DNA of 64,000 nt, from positions 184,109,796 to 184,173,795 of the forward strand of contig NC_134360.1 of the NCBI RefSeq assembly GCF_048569485.1, read 5' to 3'. This document shows, piece by piece, positions 11,701-26,700 of the stretch (the stretch's first letter is position 1; each line of letters starts with the position of its first letter). The notes under the pieces are model-generated. The model did no database searches. It saw nothing but the letters and a program-made list of their open reading frames with translations, and was not told the DNA's origin. The DNA is from Anomaloglossus baeobatrachus. Its lineage: Eukaryota; Chordata; Amphibia; Anura; Aromobatidae. A program made the translations under genes and the position numbers.

Positions 11701-14700
11701 ATAATTCAGCCAATATATCCATAAGTAGTTTATAACACAATCTGAACACGTGTTTAGTTTTTTTTTTTCAATAGAAAAAGAAATGATAAATATTCTGCCG
11801 GTAAAAATATAATATATACAAGAATTGACCGAAAGGTAAAAAAACAGGTATACCAAAACATGGCACCTGTAAGGCACACTCAAGGCATTACAAAAGCAGG
11901 AGGACAAATAGAGTAAAGTGCAAGTAAACAGTTTATTAAGGAACAACTGGCATGAATAAAATCGGCAGCAGAACATGCCGATTGGGCAGATAAAAATTGT
12001 AAGGATACGGAATACAAATATAAGAATGTAAAAAGGAGACTGAGATCTGGGTCCTTTTAAATGGTTAAACTCGAACACCCCACATGTAATGATTATAAAT
12101 ATAGGGGTTTTGCAAATAAGTAATTATACACTCTGACATTACAAGGAATTGCTACATATATTTGACATAATAGTATTTAAAAGTATCATATTTAAGCAAT
12201 TCACAAAAGAACCAGTACAGAGAAGTATAGGAGCTCTAAGGTGACGATATTAAATATGCAAAACCAAGCTATACAAAATTGAACCACATGGTGGTGCTAG
12301 CGAGTACCACATAGAACACAACAGATTAGAGCAAACAGACCCTGATTAGTTAAATAAACATACCCATGGTGATTGCACAAAAAGCTTAGAGTGCAGCAGA
12401 GACCCCCTGGAAAAAGAGCCCCGACGAATACGTTTCACGGTCAAGCAGGTAGGATCATTTCATCAGGGGGAGTGGTGGGACGCCATGGAGCAGCCATGTA
12501 CTTTTATACATGGCGCCCTGTCGCTCCAGCTGCTCCGCCCCCCAAAGCGTCAGCGCGAATGGACCAATCGCGGCTGGCACCTGGCGCCGTCAGCCGTCAA
12601 TGCCCCAAATCGGTAGCGCGCATGCGCGGAAAACAGGGACGCGTCACCCGGAATCTGCGCATGCGCGCAGGCGATAGTGGCGCCGACAGGGCCGGGCCAG
12701 CAAGTCATTGATGCACTCGCACAGACAGGGGGAGGAGAAGCGGGAGCGCACATATAGAACAAGGAAAAGGTAATTACAAGCGGTGAAGGCACAAATGGGA
12801 GACACATCATATAAAGCAGCACAAGTTTTCAGTATCGCTTCCAGCATCCCAGATGTGGCACATGAAGGAAGGAAAGTAGATAAACCATATGTCCATGTCC
12901 ATCAGCTGATACCAAAAAAGTGTAGGTTCCACTTGAGTGCCAGAAAAAGAGAAATAAATATATCTGAAAATTAAAGTAAACAAAATAGAATTAAAAACAA
13001 GGCACAAAAACCAGGGGGATAAAAGGGGAAGGCGATTATCGTAAGAAGGGCGCAAAACTCAGATGCTCATTAAGCCCCCTTGGTGATAATGTTCCCAAAG
13101 TATAGATCCAGCGTGTTTCGCGCTGGGTGAGTACTTTGCGTACATTCCCACCCCTCGCCCCCCCATGTATGACATCAATGCCCCTGATCTTCAGGGACAT
13201 TGGGTCACAGTCATAGGCGGCATGAAAATGACGAGGGAGGGTTTTTAAGGTGGAAATGTCAACCACTGTCCGGGCAGCAGCAATGTCCCTCACATGCTCC
13301 CTCACACGTCTGCGCAGTTCTCTGCTAGTAAGGCCCACATATATCATGCGGCACCCGCACGTGGCATAATATACCACATTGCTGGTACCGCACGATATGT
13401 AGTGGCGAATATGAAAACTGCGCAGACCATCCGCGGAAGTGAAGGAGGAAATGCGGAGGACATTGCTGCAGGCCAGACAGTGGCCGCAAGGGAAACAACC
13501 CCTAAGGGGGTACCAAGATCCAGATTTATCTGCACAATCGGCTTGTTGTGCTGCCGATTTTATTCATTCCAGTTGTTCCTTAATAAACTGTTTACTTGCA
13601 CTTTACTCTATTTGTCCTCCTGCTTCGGTAAAAATATATACAGTATGTTAGATCGCTAAAAAAAAAAAAATGTAAAATTACTTTGCAAGATGTATATTAT
13701 TTTTTTTAATTATGTTAAATAAAATTATAAACATATATTCAATAAATAATAATAATAATAAAAAGTAGTATATTGTTTATATAGTTGAACCAAATAATTT
13801 TCCAGAGCCAGGTCCAATGGAAATGCGGAAATGTCATTATTCGGTAGCAGCAGGACCAGTGCTTGGTGAATATCCTCCTACCTTCCAGTATCCCTTGCAC
13901 TTTTTTAATTAGTAGACCTGATGTGACATTATACATGTGTCAGGCCACAATGATGACATGGCGCCCCTACCAATCAGAAGAGGCATTGGGGGACATTTCA
14001 TGGGCTGCAGTCAATCTGCCACGAACTACTGACATAATCGCTAAACAATGGCGTTATGTACATTTTTGCTCTAGTTGTATAATATTTTGATTATATGAAT
14101 TTTAACTATTCTTCTTACAATTTATCCTAACAAGAATATGATAAAAGAGGGCTCAAACTATATGTTCTCGGCCACAAAAAACAGACTTTTCATACAGAGT
14201 GCCAAAATCTTAATTCCACTTACTTGGAGAAAAAACTCTGCATATCTCAAAACAAGAACTGAAACATATGATAAGGTAGGAAACTCAAAATTGTTTAATT
14301 ACCATTAAAAATAATTTTTTTGAGTGAATATAAATACATAAAATGTGTAACGGAAATTTCTTTGAGACATATCAAAGTATGGTGGCTTCCAAGTGCTCAT
14401 ACTCCCTTGGATCATTGAAAGGGGCAGAAGTGCTCAGCCAAGCGCAGCTATGCCCAGAAAGTGGAGCTGGATTTACAGACTTTATATTGAGGCCTACACT
14501 AGGCATCTAGTAGAACATTGCTTGGCTTAAAGGGAACCTGTCAGGTCAAAAAAGCTTTATAAGGCCCCTTTCACACTTCAGTGATTCTGGTACGTTTGTG
14601 CTTTTTTTAAAACGTACCAGAATCACTGACATACGCAGACCCATTATAATCAATGGGTCTGCTCACACATCAGTGATTTTTCACTGAACGTGTCTCCGTG

Positions 14701-17700
14701 CAGCATTCACGCGTGGCTGTGATTCTGCACGGAGACATGTCAGTTTTTTTATGGCATCACTGATGACCCACGGACCACACTATGGTGTGATCCGTGTGTG
14801 ATCAGTGAAACATGTACCAGAAAATCACGGACATATTAAATATTAAATATTTTCAACTCACCTTGCCTGTGATTCGCTGTGCAGCCTCTGTTCTCGGCAG
14901 CTTCTGCCTGGCTCATGAATATTCATGAGGGGCAGGAAAACCCGACCAGGAAGTAGCTGCACAGAGCGGTGGCCGGACGCTGGAGACCCGAGGAGATCAG
15001 CACCATGGACAGCAGCAGTGAAAGCAGGTGAGTAATGTCCATATGCAATCACGGATCATGGATTGCACATGGACAACCCACGTGTGCCGTGAATCACGGA
15101 ACACGGAGGGACATGTGCGTGTTTTACACGTCAGTGAAGAACGTCAGTGTTTTTCACTGACGTGTGAAACGGGCCTAACCTACAAGCAGGAGCATGTGTG
15201 AGCTAGTAACCCTTTCCTACCTATCCCTGTCGGGGCTTCAGACGGGCACTGCGCATGCTCAGAAGACTCCTGCGGTTCCGGACATGCGCAGCGTGCATCT
15301 GAACCTGGCAAGTAAACATTCTGAAGGAGCTGACGGTGACATCGCTCATGTAAATCTATGGCATCAGCCACGGCCACAGGGGCATGATACCACGGAAAGC
15401 AAGCAAATGCCCACAGGGCGATGCGACACCGAAGGGGCTAGAGACCTGCTCATTTACTCAGGGAACATGTAAGTAATAAAATGTTATTTTATTACTTTCA
15501 TATTACACATTATTACAACACAGGGATGGGTAGGAAGGGGTTAATAGCTCACACATGCTCCTGCTTGTAGGTTATAATGCTTTTTTGACCTGACCGATTC
15601 CCTTTAACACTTCTGCACCTTCATGTTAATGATCGATGAGGATCTCTTTACCCAAATCCGACCAATTAAAACTTCTGACATGTCTCTATTGAATGTTAAA
15701 GGTTTTGTGTACTTGCAGTTGCTTTTTAAGTTTTTGAAGATCAAGGTTCTTTTCAGCTTTTGGAATAACAACATTTGGAATAACATATTGTCAACTATAT
15801 GATTTTATAGTATACTTCTTAGTCTAGCTTTTTTATTTTTTTCTATTAGTATTAGATGTTTTTCCAAATTAAAGAATAATGTTAACAGGGAAAAAAAATA
15901 TTTCTACCCAATATTTTGTGTTAAAGTGTAACCATTGTTTTAATTTTTATTTAATAAATTACCGTAATAGTACTCATGAAAATAAGTAACTTTAATATAT
16001 TTTCAGGCAAATATACTTCTTTCTCTTCCTAGTGTTATGACTGTGTAATCAACTCACACTATATAAGTATGAAAAACACCGAAAATACTACAACTGACTC
16101 AGCCGGTTCATGTACAGACTAGAGATTTGGAACCCGCAGTCCCTAGTGGTTCCTGCGTGGGTTAGAATAACCCTAACCCCAGACTATTCTAGACACTGTT
16201 AACTTCTAATTGATGCCATATGTGTGTATTTCTCTCATTGGTGATCTGAGTTACAGATTTGTGTATATAAGGTGGAGACCACTGTTCAGACGTTGTCATG
16301 ATTAAGGGCTCACGCCTGAAACGCGTTGACCCATTTGTCTGCCATTTATCTTTTTTTATTTATATTTTTATGGCATGAATAAAGGTATGTTTTTAAGAAA
16401 TTTTTTGGAGAATAATTTTTGTGGATACTGGATACACCTTCTAAGCCCAGACTAAACTATGGCAACTCGGACCTTTGCTACCTGACTGGCCATCGAGTGC
16501 TTTACGTTCCTCCTAAGGAACCGGAGGGCAGAGTAGAGTGCAATATACCTACATAAAGGAAGGAGTGCTGAGATAGAAAGGGTTGTCAGAGTGAGTAAAA
16601 GTACAAAATAGCAAATGAAAGAATAAAGTACATACAGCGAGAGAGTATGCCCCCTACTACCTAACTACGGTAGAAACAGAAGCTATCTCCTACCCTGTTT
16701 CCCTGAAAATAAGACATCCCCTGAATAAGACCTAGTAGAGGTTTTACTGAATTGCTAAATATAAGTCCTCCCCCGAAAGTAAAGCCTGCTTTACACGGGA
16801 CGACCGATCGTGCGATTTCACGATCGATCGTACCAACCCCCTGCCTGTGTCGCACAAAGTCGTGAAACCCCTGTCACACGTACTTACCTGCTGAGCGACC
16901 TCGCTGTGGGTGGCGAACGTCCACTTTCTGAATGGGGAGGGACGTTCGGCGTCACAGCGACATCACACAGCGGCCGGCCAATAGAAGCGGAGGGGCGGAG
17001 ATAAGCAGGATGTAAACATCCCGCCCACCTCCTTCCTTCCGCATAGCCGGCGGAAGCCGTGGGACGCAGGTAAGCAGAGTTCATCACTCCCGTGGTGTCA
17101 CACGGAGCGTCGTGTGCTGCCACGGGAACGATGAACAACCGGCACAAATAAAAATAAACGATATTATGAAACTGAGCGACGAGTACACGACTCACGATTT
17201 GTGAGCGATACTGCGTCGCTCAGAGGTTTCACACAAAACGACATCGTGTATGATGCCGGATGTGCGTCACGAAAACCATGACCCCGACGATGCATCGCAC
17301 GATAGCTCGTCTCGTGTAAAGCACCCTTAAGACCTAGCAAACTTTTTGTTTGGAAGCATGCCCACCGAACAGAACACCAGGGCATGTTGTACATGGAAAT
17401 AATGGCAGTAGCAAGACATTCTTGATAGGATTCACAGTTTGTCTGTTTATGCTGGTTTGTGATGACCACTACTGCACAGTGTATAATAAGTGTTCATTTT
17501 TTATTGTTCAACAATTAATGTGAATCCTTCTTCATGGAAAAATAAGACATCCCCTGAAAATAAGACCTAGCGCATCTTTGGGAGCAAAAATTAATATAAT
17601 ACACTGTCTTATTTTCGGGGAAACAGGGTATCTCAGTAATATAAAAATCTGTATTCACTTAAGACCGATTTTACTTGGAAAATGAGAATTTTGAGAAGGA

Positions 17701-20700
17701 AAGATCAATTTAGAAGGAAAAAGAAGTTAATTTCTCTCAAGATATATTATAAAGTTGTTTATTTTCATGTGCACTATTGATTTATGTAATAAAAATTAAA
17801 ACAACGGTCACATTTTAAGGAAAAAGGAAACTTAATTATGGAATAATATGTACATTTACATTTTCACTCATTTGTATATTTTGTTAAACTAGGCAGACAT
17901 TATTATAGCAACACCACATTTGAAAAATGGAGATGACCCATACACTTTACAGTACGGTCAATGTGGGGATAAAGGCGTATATATTCATTTTACCCCAGAT
18001 TTCCTGGTAGATGATAAACTACTATCAGTATATGGACCCAGAGGTAAATCTAATATATAAAGCTCAGTGTATGTGTGTATGTGTGTATGTATGTATATCT
18101 GCTAAAGGAATCTGCACCGTCGCATTTACAATCATGAAATTTTGCACAGACACTCCATGTGACTCAGGGAACGTCATAGACTATGCTTTGACAGGAAAAT
18201 TTAACGCCTTTACAGTTACACTCAAAAAAACATGTCTCCATTTAACTGAATGGAGGTGGGAGCTAAAGGTCATTAATAGCAACTGTCAGTGGTTGCTATA
18301 GGAACAAAATGGTAATATGATGTCAGTGGTGAGACGGATAGAGAGAGACAGAGACAGACAGACAGAGACACAGACAGAGACAGCCCTGGAAAGAGACAGC
18401 CATGGAAAGAGACAGCCCTGGAAAGAGACAGACGAGCAAAGAGGCAGAAGAGCAAAGAGACTGCCGGGTAAAGAGACAGCCCTGGCAAGAGACAGCCCTG
18501 GAAAGAGACAGTCCTGGAACGAGACAGACAGGCAAAAAGACAGACGAGCAAAGCGACAGATGGGCAAAGAGACAGACGGGCAAAGAGACAGACCTGGAAA
18601 GAGGCAGACCGGGCAAAGAGACAGACGGGCAAAGACACAGACGGGCAAAGAGACAGACGGGCAAAGAGACAGACGGGCAAAGAGACAGCCCTGGAAAGAG
18701 ATAGCTGGGCAAAGAGACAGCCCTGGAAAGAGACAGCCCGGCAAAGAGACAGCCGGGAAAAGAGACAGCCCCGGAAAGAGACAGACCGGGCAAAGAGGCA
18801 GACCAGGAAAGAGACAGACCTGGAAAGAGACAGATGGGCAAAGAGACAGATGGGCAAAGATGCAGCCCTGGAAAGAGACAGCCGGGCACAGAGACAGCCT
18901 GGCACAGAGTCAGCCGGGGACAGAGACAGACTTGGAACGAGACTGACAGACAGATAGAGAGAGACAGACAGACACAGACAGACACAGAGAAAGGGAGAGA
19001 CACAGAGATAGAGAGAGACAGACAGAGAGACGATACAGACATAGAAACTGATACAGATAGAGACAGACAGAAACTCGAAGAGAGACAGTTACTATCCCGG
19101 GCAACGCCCGGGTACTACAACTAGTAAAAAATATTTTCAAACATATTTAAGACTAATCAGATTTCCAAAACTCACTTCAATTATAGTACACAGGAAAAAA
19201 AAAAATCACAGCAGACTATACTATTTTGAGCGTCTCTGGCACGAGTAACAATCACCAACAAGTAAATCAAAAGAGTTGTTCAACACTTATAGATATTAAT
19301 GAAGTTGCATTTCCTATTGCTGTGTAACTACAGTCAAACTTATTAAACTTATATAATTGCTTTACATTAAAAAAATTACTAATGCCTGTGTTTTTGACCA
19401 TAATTATTCATAAATATCCAGGAGGAATAACAGAGGAACAGCACAATAGATCATTCTAAGAAATGTTTATTAGAGATGAGCGGACCTGTGGAAGTTCAGT
19501 TAGATGAGTTCAGCTCGACTTTAGATAAAATTTGGTTTGGGACATGGACTTGGCCTGAACCCAAATGGGAGTCACTGATTGGGCAGTGTGAGTCTCCGCC
19601 CACATGCAGCCAACCATAAAGAGATCACTTCCGGGGGCGGGTGGGCAGAGTTTTTCCATTTTTTTTTGTTTGGTGCACACTACATATGATCATGCAGTTG
19701 TTACCTCCAGTGTGAGCCGATCAAACACTGCAAGCGGCTCGTACTGGGCTGAGCACCGAGTGTACCCAGCACAACGATGCTCACATGAGTGGTGTTCATA
19801 TGTAAATCACCCGAACACCGAAAAATGAACTCTGTTTTTTTTTTTGTAAAGTCTGAGTCTGGAACGAAAAATAAACACCAAACCTCAGGTTCTCTATCTC
19901 TATCTATCGATTATAGGTATTTTCTAGGAATAAAAGTATTTACTAAGTCCTCTTTAAAAAGGACCTGTCCCCAGGCCAAAATTAGCCAGGTCTTGCTTTT
20001 ATTTCATTCTCGCTGCTCCTTTGAGTAGTCTATATTTAGTTTTTTTGTAAATCTGCCATATGGTTCTATAGATAGGGGAATTTTATATACTGCAAATTGT
20101 CGTGGTATAACGCCTGCCTGGATCCACAGACTCAGATGGGCTGTAATGGGGAGGCTAGAGGGAAGCCACTCACCAAGCAGGACCCCCAGAACCCTGAAAC
20201 CCTTTAACCCCTATACAGGAATTTGGAATTACAAAGGGCCCTGGTGATCACTACCTGTGGAAGGCTGCAGTCCGATGAGAGTAGTAGTCAGGCAGGGTCA
20301 AACCAGGAATTGGAGAACAGGGACAGAATCGGCAGGCAATGACGTAGTCAGCAAACGTAGCAGAGGTCAAATCCGGATCGGGCAGCGAGGTACAAAAACA
20401 GTAGGCAGGAGGGTAGTCAGAAAACACGCAGAAGTCAGCACACAGGAATAACCAAACAGAATAGGACATAACAGGAGCCATGAAAATGAGAACTATCTCT
20501 GGCAGTGGTCATGTGACAGGAGGGGGAATAAGAAGGGTGTGGTGTCTTCCCATTGGCTTTAGCCGAACACTGGCAACCTCAGATGGAAGACACATGCCAC
20601 CCACAGTCAGCCAGCGGCACAGCAGATCCCAAGATAACCCAGCCCAGTGGATGATCGGAGCCCGCGCCCACCGGTGCTGCCGGCATCGACTCCTCTCCCA

Positions 20701-23700
20701 TCACCAGCACCATCCGCGGCAGGAACACGGCGTCACCCGGCGATCAGAGCAGGAGTCGCTGGAGCAGACTTCGGCGGTGATGTAACACCTGGCCTCTAAC
20801 AAAGCGGAGTTGCTGACAAGTTAATAATTCAGAGCAGCTTAAAGACACGCCCCAGAGGATCCTTGAGCCACGCCCTCTGGTTAGAGACTAGAAAAATTTG
20901 CACTAAATAAAAAGGCCTGAATCTCTGGAACTTTATGGCAAATTTACAAAAACAAAGTATGGAGTACTTAGGGGAGTAAAGGGAATAAAATAAAAGCAAA
21001 ACCTTGCTAATTTTGACCTGACAACAATTCTTCTTTAAATGTACTGAATGCAAAATAACATAGATCATTCTGCAGTCTTTTAATTGCTGGCTATACTTAT
21101 GATTTATTAAAATTTACTGTCTTAGAATATTAGTATTGTATACTTATTGTTAAATCTGTATATATTATTCCCAAGTTGAAATGTAATCTTTCTGCATGTG
21201 TTCAGCTTTCATGAATCTTGCTTCTGTTATAGGAAGAGTCTTTGTCCATGAATGGGCTCATCTCAGATGGGGCGTCTTTGATGAGTACAACTCACTATCC
21301 CCATTCTACATTGCTAATAGTGGTCAGGTAGAAGCTACAAGGTATGGAAAAAATGCATTTATTAATTACCAGTAAATAGAATATTGAAACTGGGCAACAA
21401 AAGCAATCCTTTTTTCCCATCACATAACATTCTGCTGCTAAAGAGGTTATAATTAAAAATAGTTGACTGGAGAATTAAATATGGTTTAAAAAAGAAAATG
21501 CTAAAAATGTTTTAAAAATACATAACACATAAACCTGATTTAAACAATAGGTTGCTTTGTAATGATAGCTTCTTTTAAAACTATCCTTGGTTACACCACT
21601 CCAACTCAGGGCTTACAAAATTTCATGGTCCGCAATATTGTATCCTCCCCTACCTCTTAAGTAAGACTGCACCGAGCAGGACCCTGGAAACTTCCATTTG
21701 CCTTTACAGCTATAGTTCCTTGTTACAGAGGCAAAGCTGCCTCTTCTGCCAGCATTAGAGGGCTTGTATTTCAGACCAGCAGCATAACCTGGGACACAAC
21801 ACTGAAAAGGTCTTTGAAGACTCACCCTTTAAAAAGATTAAAAGGTTTGGACGCCATCAAAGAAAGGTCACCTTGTTATGGTTGGTGGTCATACACAAAT
21901 TGGACAATTTGAGGAGAAAGAACTTTAAGTTTATATGTCACATGGAGTTTTGCACAAACTTCCCCAACTGTCATGGCTGCATTGGGCTTTGTTCATCATA
22001 TTGCAGATTCTGACACTCCACCCAATGGTTTCTCTGGTTTCTGGGATCATTACAGGCAGACTCGGGCATCGACATTCTATGTGCTGATTCATAGTCATGC
22101 TAGCAAGAGTTAAACTCTGCTACTCTGCTTGCTTCTTTAATCACATGTTGGGGGGAGACCTATCAAAACTTCTCCCCTCCTTTTTATGCTGGTGGAATCC
22201 TTCTACCCATGCCAGCTATACTGTGTTGGCTTGTGAGGTATGGTGTCCTCTGGCGAAAGTTTTGCTTAAGTTGTGCCTATTGCTTGGAGCAGTTGTGGAG
22301 TTTACCCCTGTTGTTCTGTACCTCCTTTCCGTTCTTGTTTTTCCTCCTGAATCTCTTATTGTCTTTACCTTTGTGTGTGCATGCTGTCTGTCAGAGTTTT
22401 GGTTTTCCCTTGTCTGTCTTTATCTATAGTTTTCAACACACTCCTGTCACGTCCCTCCCTGAGGGGAGTTGGAGCGGTTATCAGATCAGGACTGGTCAGG
22501 AGCAGGGCCAGGAAGGAGAGTCATGACTTACCACCATTAGGAGTATCCCTGAGGTTAGGGATTTCATAGGGCCCCCTAGCTTGAGGGTCAGCTTAGGAGC
22601 CCGAGTTCCCCACTATCCCATAGTCATCGTGACATTATACTTACATTCTGCTCAGCAGTTGTACAGTTTATATTTTGTATATTGGATGTTTTCATATACA
22701 GTGGGTGAAATAAGTTTTGAACATGTCACCACTTTTCTAAGTAAATATATTTCTAAAGGTGCAATTGACATGAATTTTTCACCAGGTGTTGGTAACAACA
22801 ACTCATCCAATCTACACAAGGAAAGAAAACAAACCATAGATGTCCAGAAATTTAGTGATGTGTAATAATGAGAAATTACACAGGAAAAAAGTATTGAAAA
22901 TGTTTACTGAAATTTATTTAATACTACATACAAAAGCCTTTGTTGGTGATGACAGCTTCAAGATACCTCCTGTATGGAAAAACTAGTGGCATGCATTGCT
23001 CAGGTGTGATTTTGTTCCATGTTTCCACACAAGTACTCTTCAAATCTTGAAGGTTCTGTGGGCTCCTTCTATGAACTCTGAACTTTAGTTCCTTTCATAA
23101 ATTTTCTATTGGATTCAGGTCAGGTGATTGGCTGGGCCATTTAACACTAGAACTACTGGACTCGTGACACCTATATAGAAATACATGGTGCAAAGTAGTC
23201 AAAATGACTACCTCAGTAGCTCTAGTGTTAAGCAGCTTTCTTTTTTTTCTATGAAACCAATCGAGAGCTTCCTTGGCTGTGTGATTGCTATCATAGTCTT
23301 TGTGAAATCTCCACCCTCATTTCATCCTTATCATCCTGGTAGATGGCAGTTCATTTTTATCAAGTATGTGTCCCCACATTTCCTCAATTACGTGAAATTT
23401 GCCTGTAACGTATGCTGAAAAACAGTCCCACACCATGATGTTCCCACCTCCAAATGTCACTGTTGGTATGTTTTTGGAGGATTATGCAGTGCCTTTTGGC
23501 CTCCAAACATGGTTTGATTTCTTTGCCTGTATGGATTGGATTGGTTGTTACCGACATCTGGTGATAAATTCACGTGAATAGCACCATTAGAAATTAATGT
23601 ACTTAGAAAATTGAAGTATTCAGTACTTTTTTCACCCACTGTATTTGGGAACACACAGTGTCTGATGAAATTTTTACTTTGTACTTCCTGCAGTCACAGT

Positions 23701-26700
23701 AACTTGTAACTGTTCACACTTGCGTTATCCTGTCAGGAGGAACTGGCCAGGTTTTTTTCCCAACATTTAAATAAGACCTGTAACTTTTTATATCAGCCTA
23801 AGTATGTAATTTTTTTTACCTAGTGTAAATGCTGGTTCTGTTGCATCCAAAGTTGTTTTCTGTTCCTATTCCTCTTTATTATTGGTATATCCCCTAATCA
23901 CCTGTATATAAATTTAGCATTTTTAGGCACTGGTCATAGTTCTCAAAAAGACTTCCATAAAGAAGATTTGAGGACCACACCTACTTGGCTAAAAAGGCTA
24001 GATTTACATGTAGGGAAGATTTAATCATATCTCAGAAATATAGGGGAGTAAAAATAAAAGTAAAACAATACCAGATTCAGGAGAATATGGATATTAACAC
24101 CAGGTAAAAATTACAAATGTATGGCAAGTGATGAGTCTTCATTCTATACTAAATGTGTCCATGCATATTGTTGCTGTTATCATTGCTTTACAAAATATCT
24201 AATCAATAACAGCTAATACAAAATCATCAACAAGCAAACAATTTGTTAAAAAGTCACCTCCAAATCAGATTCTGTTCTCCCTGACTTTTGGGGCCCTGTT
24301 GTAATAGGGGTCCAGTATTGTACCAGGGTTTGGGCCCCCTAGAGTATCTTTTTGTACTCTCGGAGTGAAGTCAGATCCTGATGGGAACTTCTGGGATTTA
24401 CAATGACGTATATCACATAAATAAATGCATATAAATAGACGATGATGATTTTACCTTTTTCTATCAGGTGTCCTGTCGGACTTAAAGGTGTTTATGTTAA
24501 AGAAAAATGTACAGGAAACAATTGTGAGTGCAAAAGGGACCAAGAAACCGGACTGTATGAAGACGGCTGTGTGTTTGTTCCTGACAAAAATGTTCCTACC
24601 AAACAGTCCATAATGTATCTGCAAGCTCTACCGACAGTAAGTTACAAGGATGCAATAGAGTTCTTTATGTTTGTAGTTATATTTGTCAAAGTTTCGCACC
24701 CCCGACCACATGGCTAGGGGTGGAGTCTTTTTCCAGGCCTCACTTGCCGACCCAGGATGCTTCATGCAGTGTCATCTCCGGTGAACCACCGCCAGCTATA
24801 AGCTTAGCGCTGCTCTGCCTGTAATTGCTGGTCCCTGTAAGTGTTGATCCTGATCTGCCTCCCCTGTGTCTTCTCCCTCTGTCTGTGTTCTGTTCCCTAG
24901 TTCTGCATCCGTTCCCCGGTCCCACCTCTGTTCCTTCCTATCTGACTCTGGTTGTCTCCCCATTCCTACCTTTCTCACTAGGTTGTTTCCTCTGGTATTA
25001 ACCTCGGCCTGACCCCGACCTCACTTCTGCTCGTCGCTCTGGTCTTCTTTCTCCCCGCTTAGTATTTGACCCGGCCTGCCCGACCATCCCACGCACGCCT
25101 CGCGGGATCTGCTTTACGGTTGGTGCTGTATTGCACCAAGCACACACGGTGTTTCCATCTCCTCGCTTATTCTTCACTGTCTATCCTGCAGGGCTCCAGC
25201 TCCCCATACTGGCAGCCTGCCAATATTCTTACCTTTCTTGGTTGCATATGCACAGGATCCAACCTTATACCAGCACAGGCAGGGTAAAAAGGAATAAAAA
25301 TAGAGCAGAACTAAAAACCGTCAACAAGGTAATAGTTTTTGGATGTACTACATTATACAGTGATTTTTGCAAACGAAAGTTTTCTTCTTAATGGAGTTGT
25401 CTCAATTCTTTATTGGATAATTTGGAAAGTTCTTGAAAAATCAAGCAACATTGCCATATATTTTATATATTTTTTTATTAAAAATCCTCTCATTTCTCAA
25501 AAATGGAGTGAATGTGCCCAGATCGCTCTGTTAGCTCCCAATCCGTGAGGCAAAAATTTGTGCTAGTGTAGTCACAATCAAGCAGGAGCACACTGGCCCC
25601 CAGGAAACAGGATACAGGAGGTAGGGGAGTGGGTACTCCTGAACAATAAAAAAAGAACACCCCCTTAAAGAAATATATAACTTTATTAATTTATCATACT
25701 TGAAAAAACCTTTTTTGTGTGTTTTTGCTGCCTTCATCGTAATGGCACAGACACGAGACTTGGATTTTTTCATATATTTTGTGACCGATTTGAGATTGCA
25801 AACTATGAAATCTTTGATAAACATCTACAATAATTTCAGATATTGTAGTCTTGCTATAGATCAAAAAATCTTTAGCATTGTCTGAAATCTGGAGATTTTT
25901 CTTGTCTAATTAAAGTCAGATCAATGTTTGTTATTTAAGAAAAAAAAGAAAATTTTAGATTCTAGGCTGTCACCTGCCCACTCATAAGAGTTTCTCATTG
26001 TATAAGGCTGCAGAATTGCCCCAAGGACAAAAACAATGGCTAATAGCATGTTTGTGCTAGAAACAAACCAGAAAGTGCGATATTTTAAGAGAACCTGTCA
26101 AGAACTCCCCCAACCAAACCATTAATATGATTGTACATACAAGTACCTTTAAAACATAAGCCAGTCGATTCTTTTATGACCCCAAAGTACTGATCCAGCA
26201 GCATGCATTTTGAAATTGTGTCTGGGAGTGTAAAGGATTTGGGGGGGTTAAAGTTTCTGACTGACAGGTTCCCTTTAATAGTGTGTTTGAATTAAAAAAA
26301 TGGCAGTTGTTTTTAATTTCATATGATCAATTAACAACCTTTCCCTCCTCTGTATAGTGTAGGTGTTCATGGTCAGTGGGGTCCTCCATCTCTCACCTGT
26401 AGAGTACAGTATAAGCTCTTTTAATCAGCGAAATCCTCTCTCTCTCTACCCTCTGTAGAGTGTAAGCTCTTATGGTCAGTGGGGTCCTCTCTCTCCTATA
26501 GAGTGTAAGCTCTTATGGTCAGTGGGGTCCTCTCTCTCCTATAGAGTGTAAGCTCTTATGGTCAGTGGGGTCCTCTCTCCACTGTAGAGTGTAAGCTCTT
26601 ATGGTCAGTGGGGTCCTCTCTCCTCTGTACAGTGTAAGCTCCTATGGTCAGTGGGGTCCTCTCTCCTCTGTACAGTGTAAGCTCTTATGGTCAGTGGGGT

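Noticed and set aside
12373-12822. Pro/Ala-rich open frames on both strands
   Set aside because: GC-rich 3' region of a Penelope-like element, no domain.
18273-19124. Open frames of about 200-240 residues
   Set aside because: The same minisatellite inside the second Helitron.
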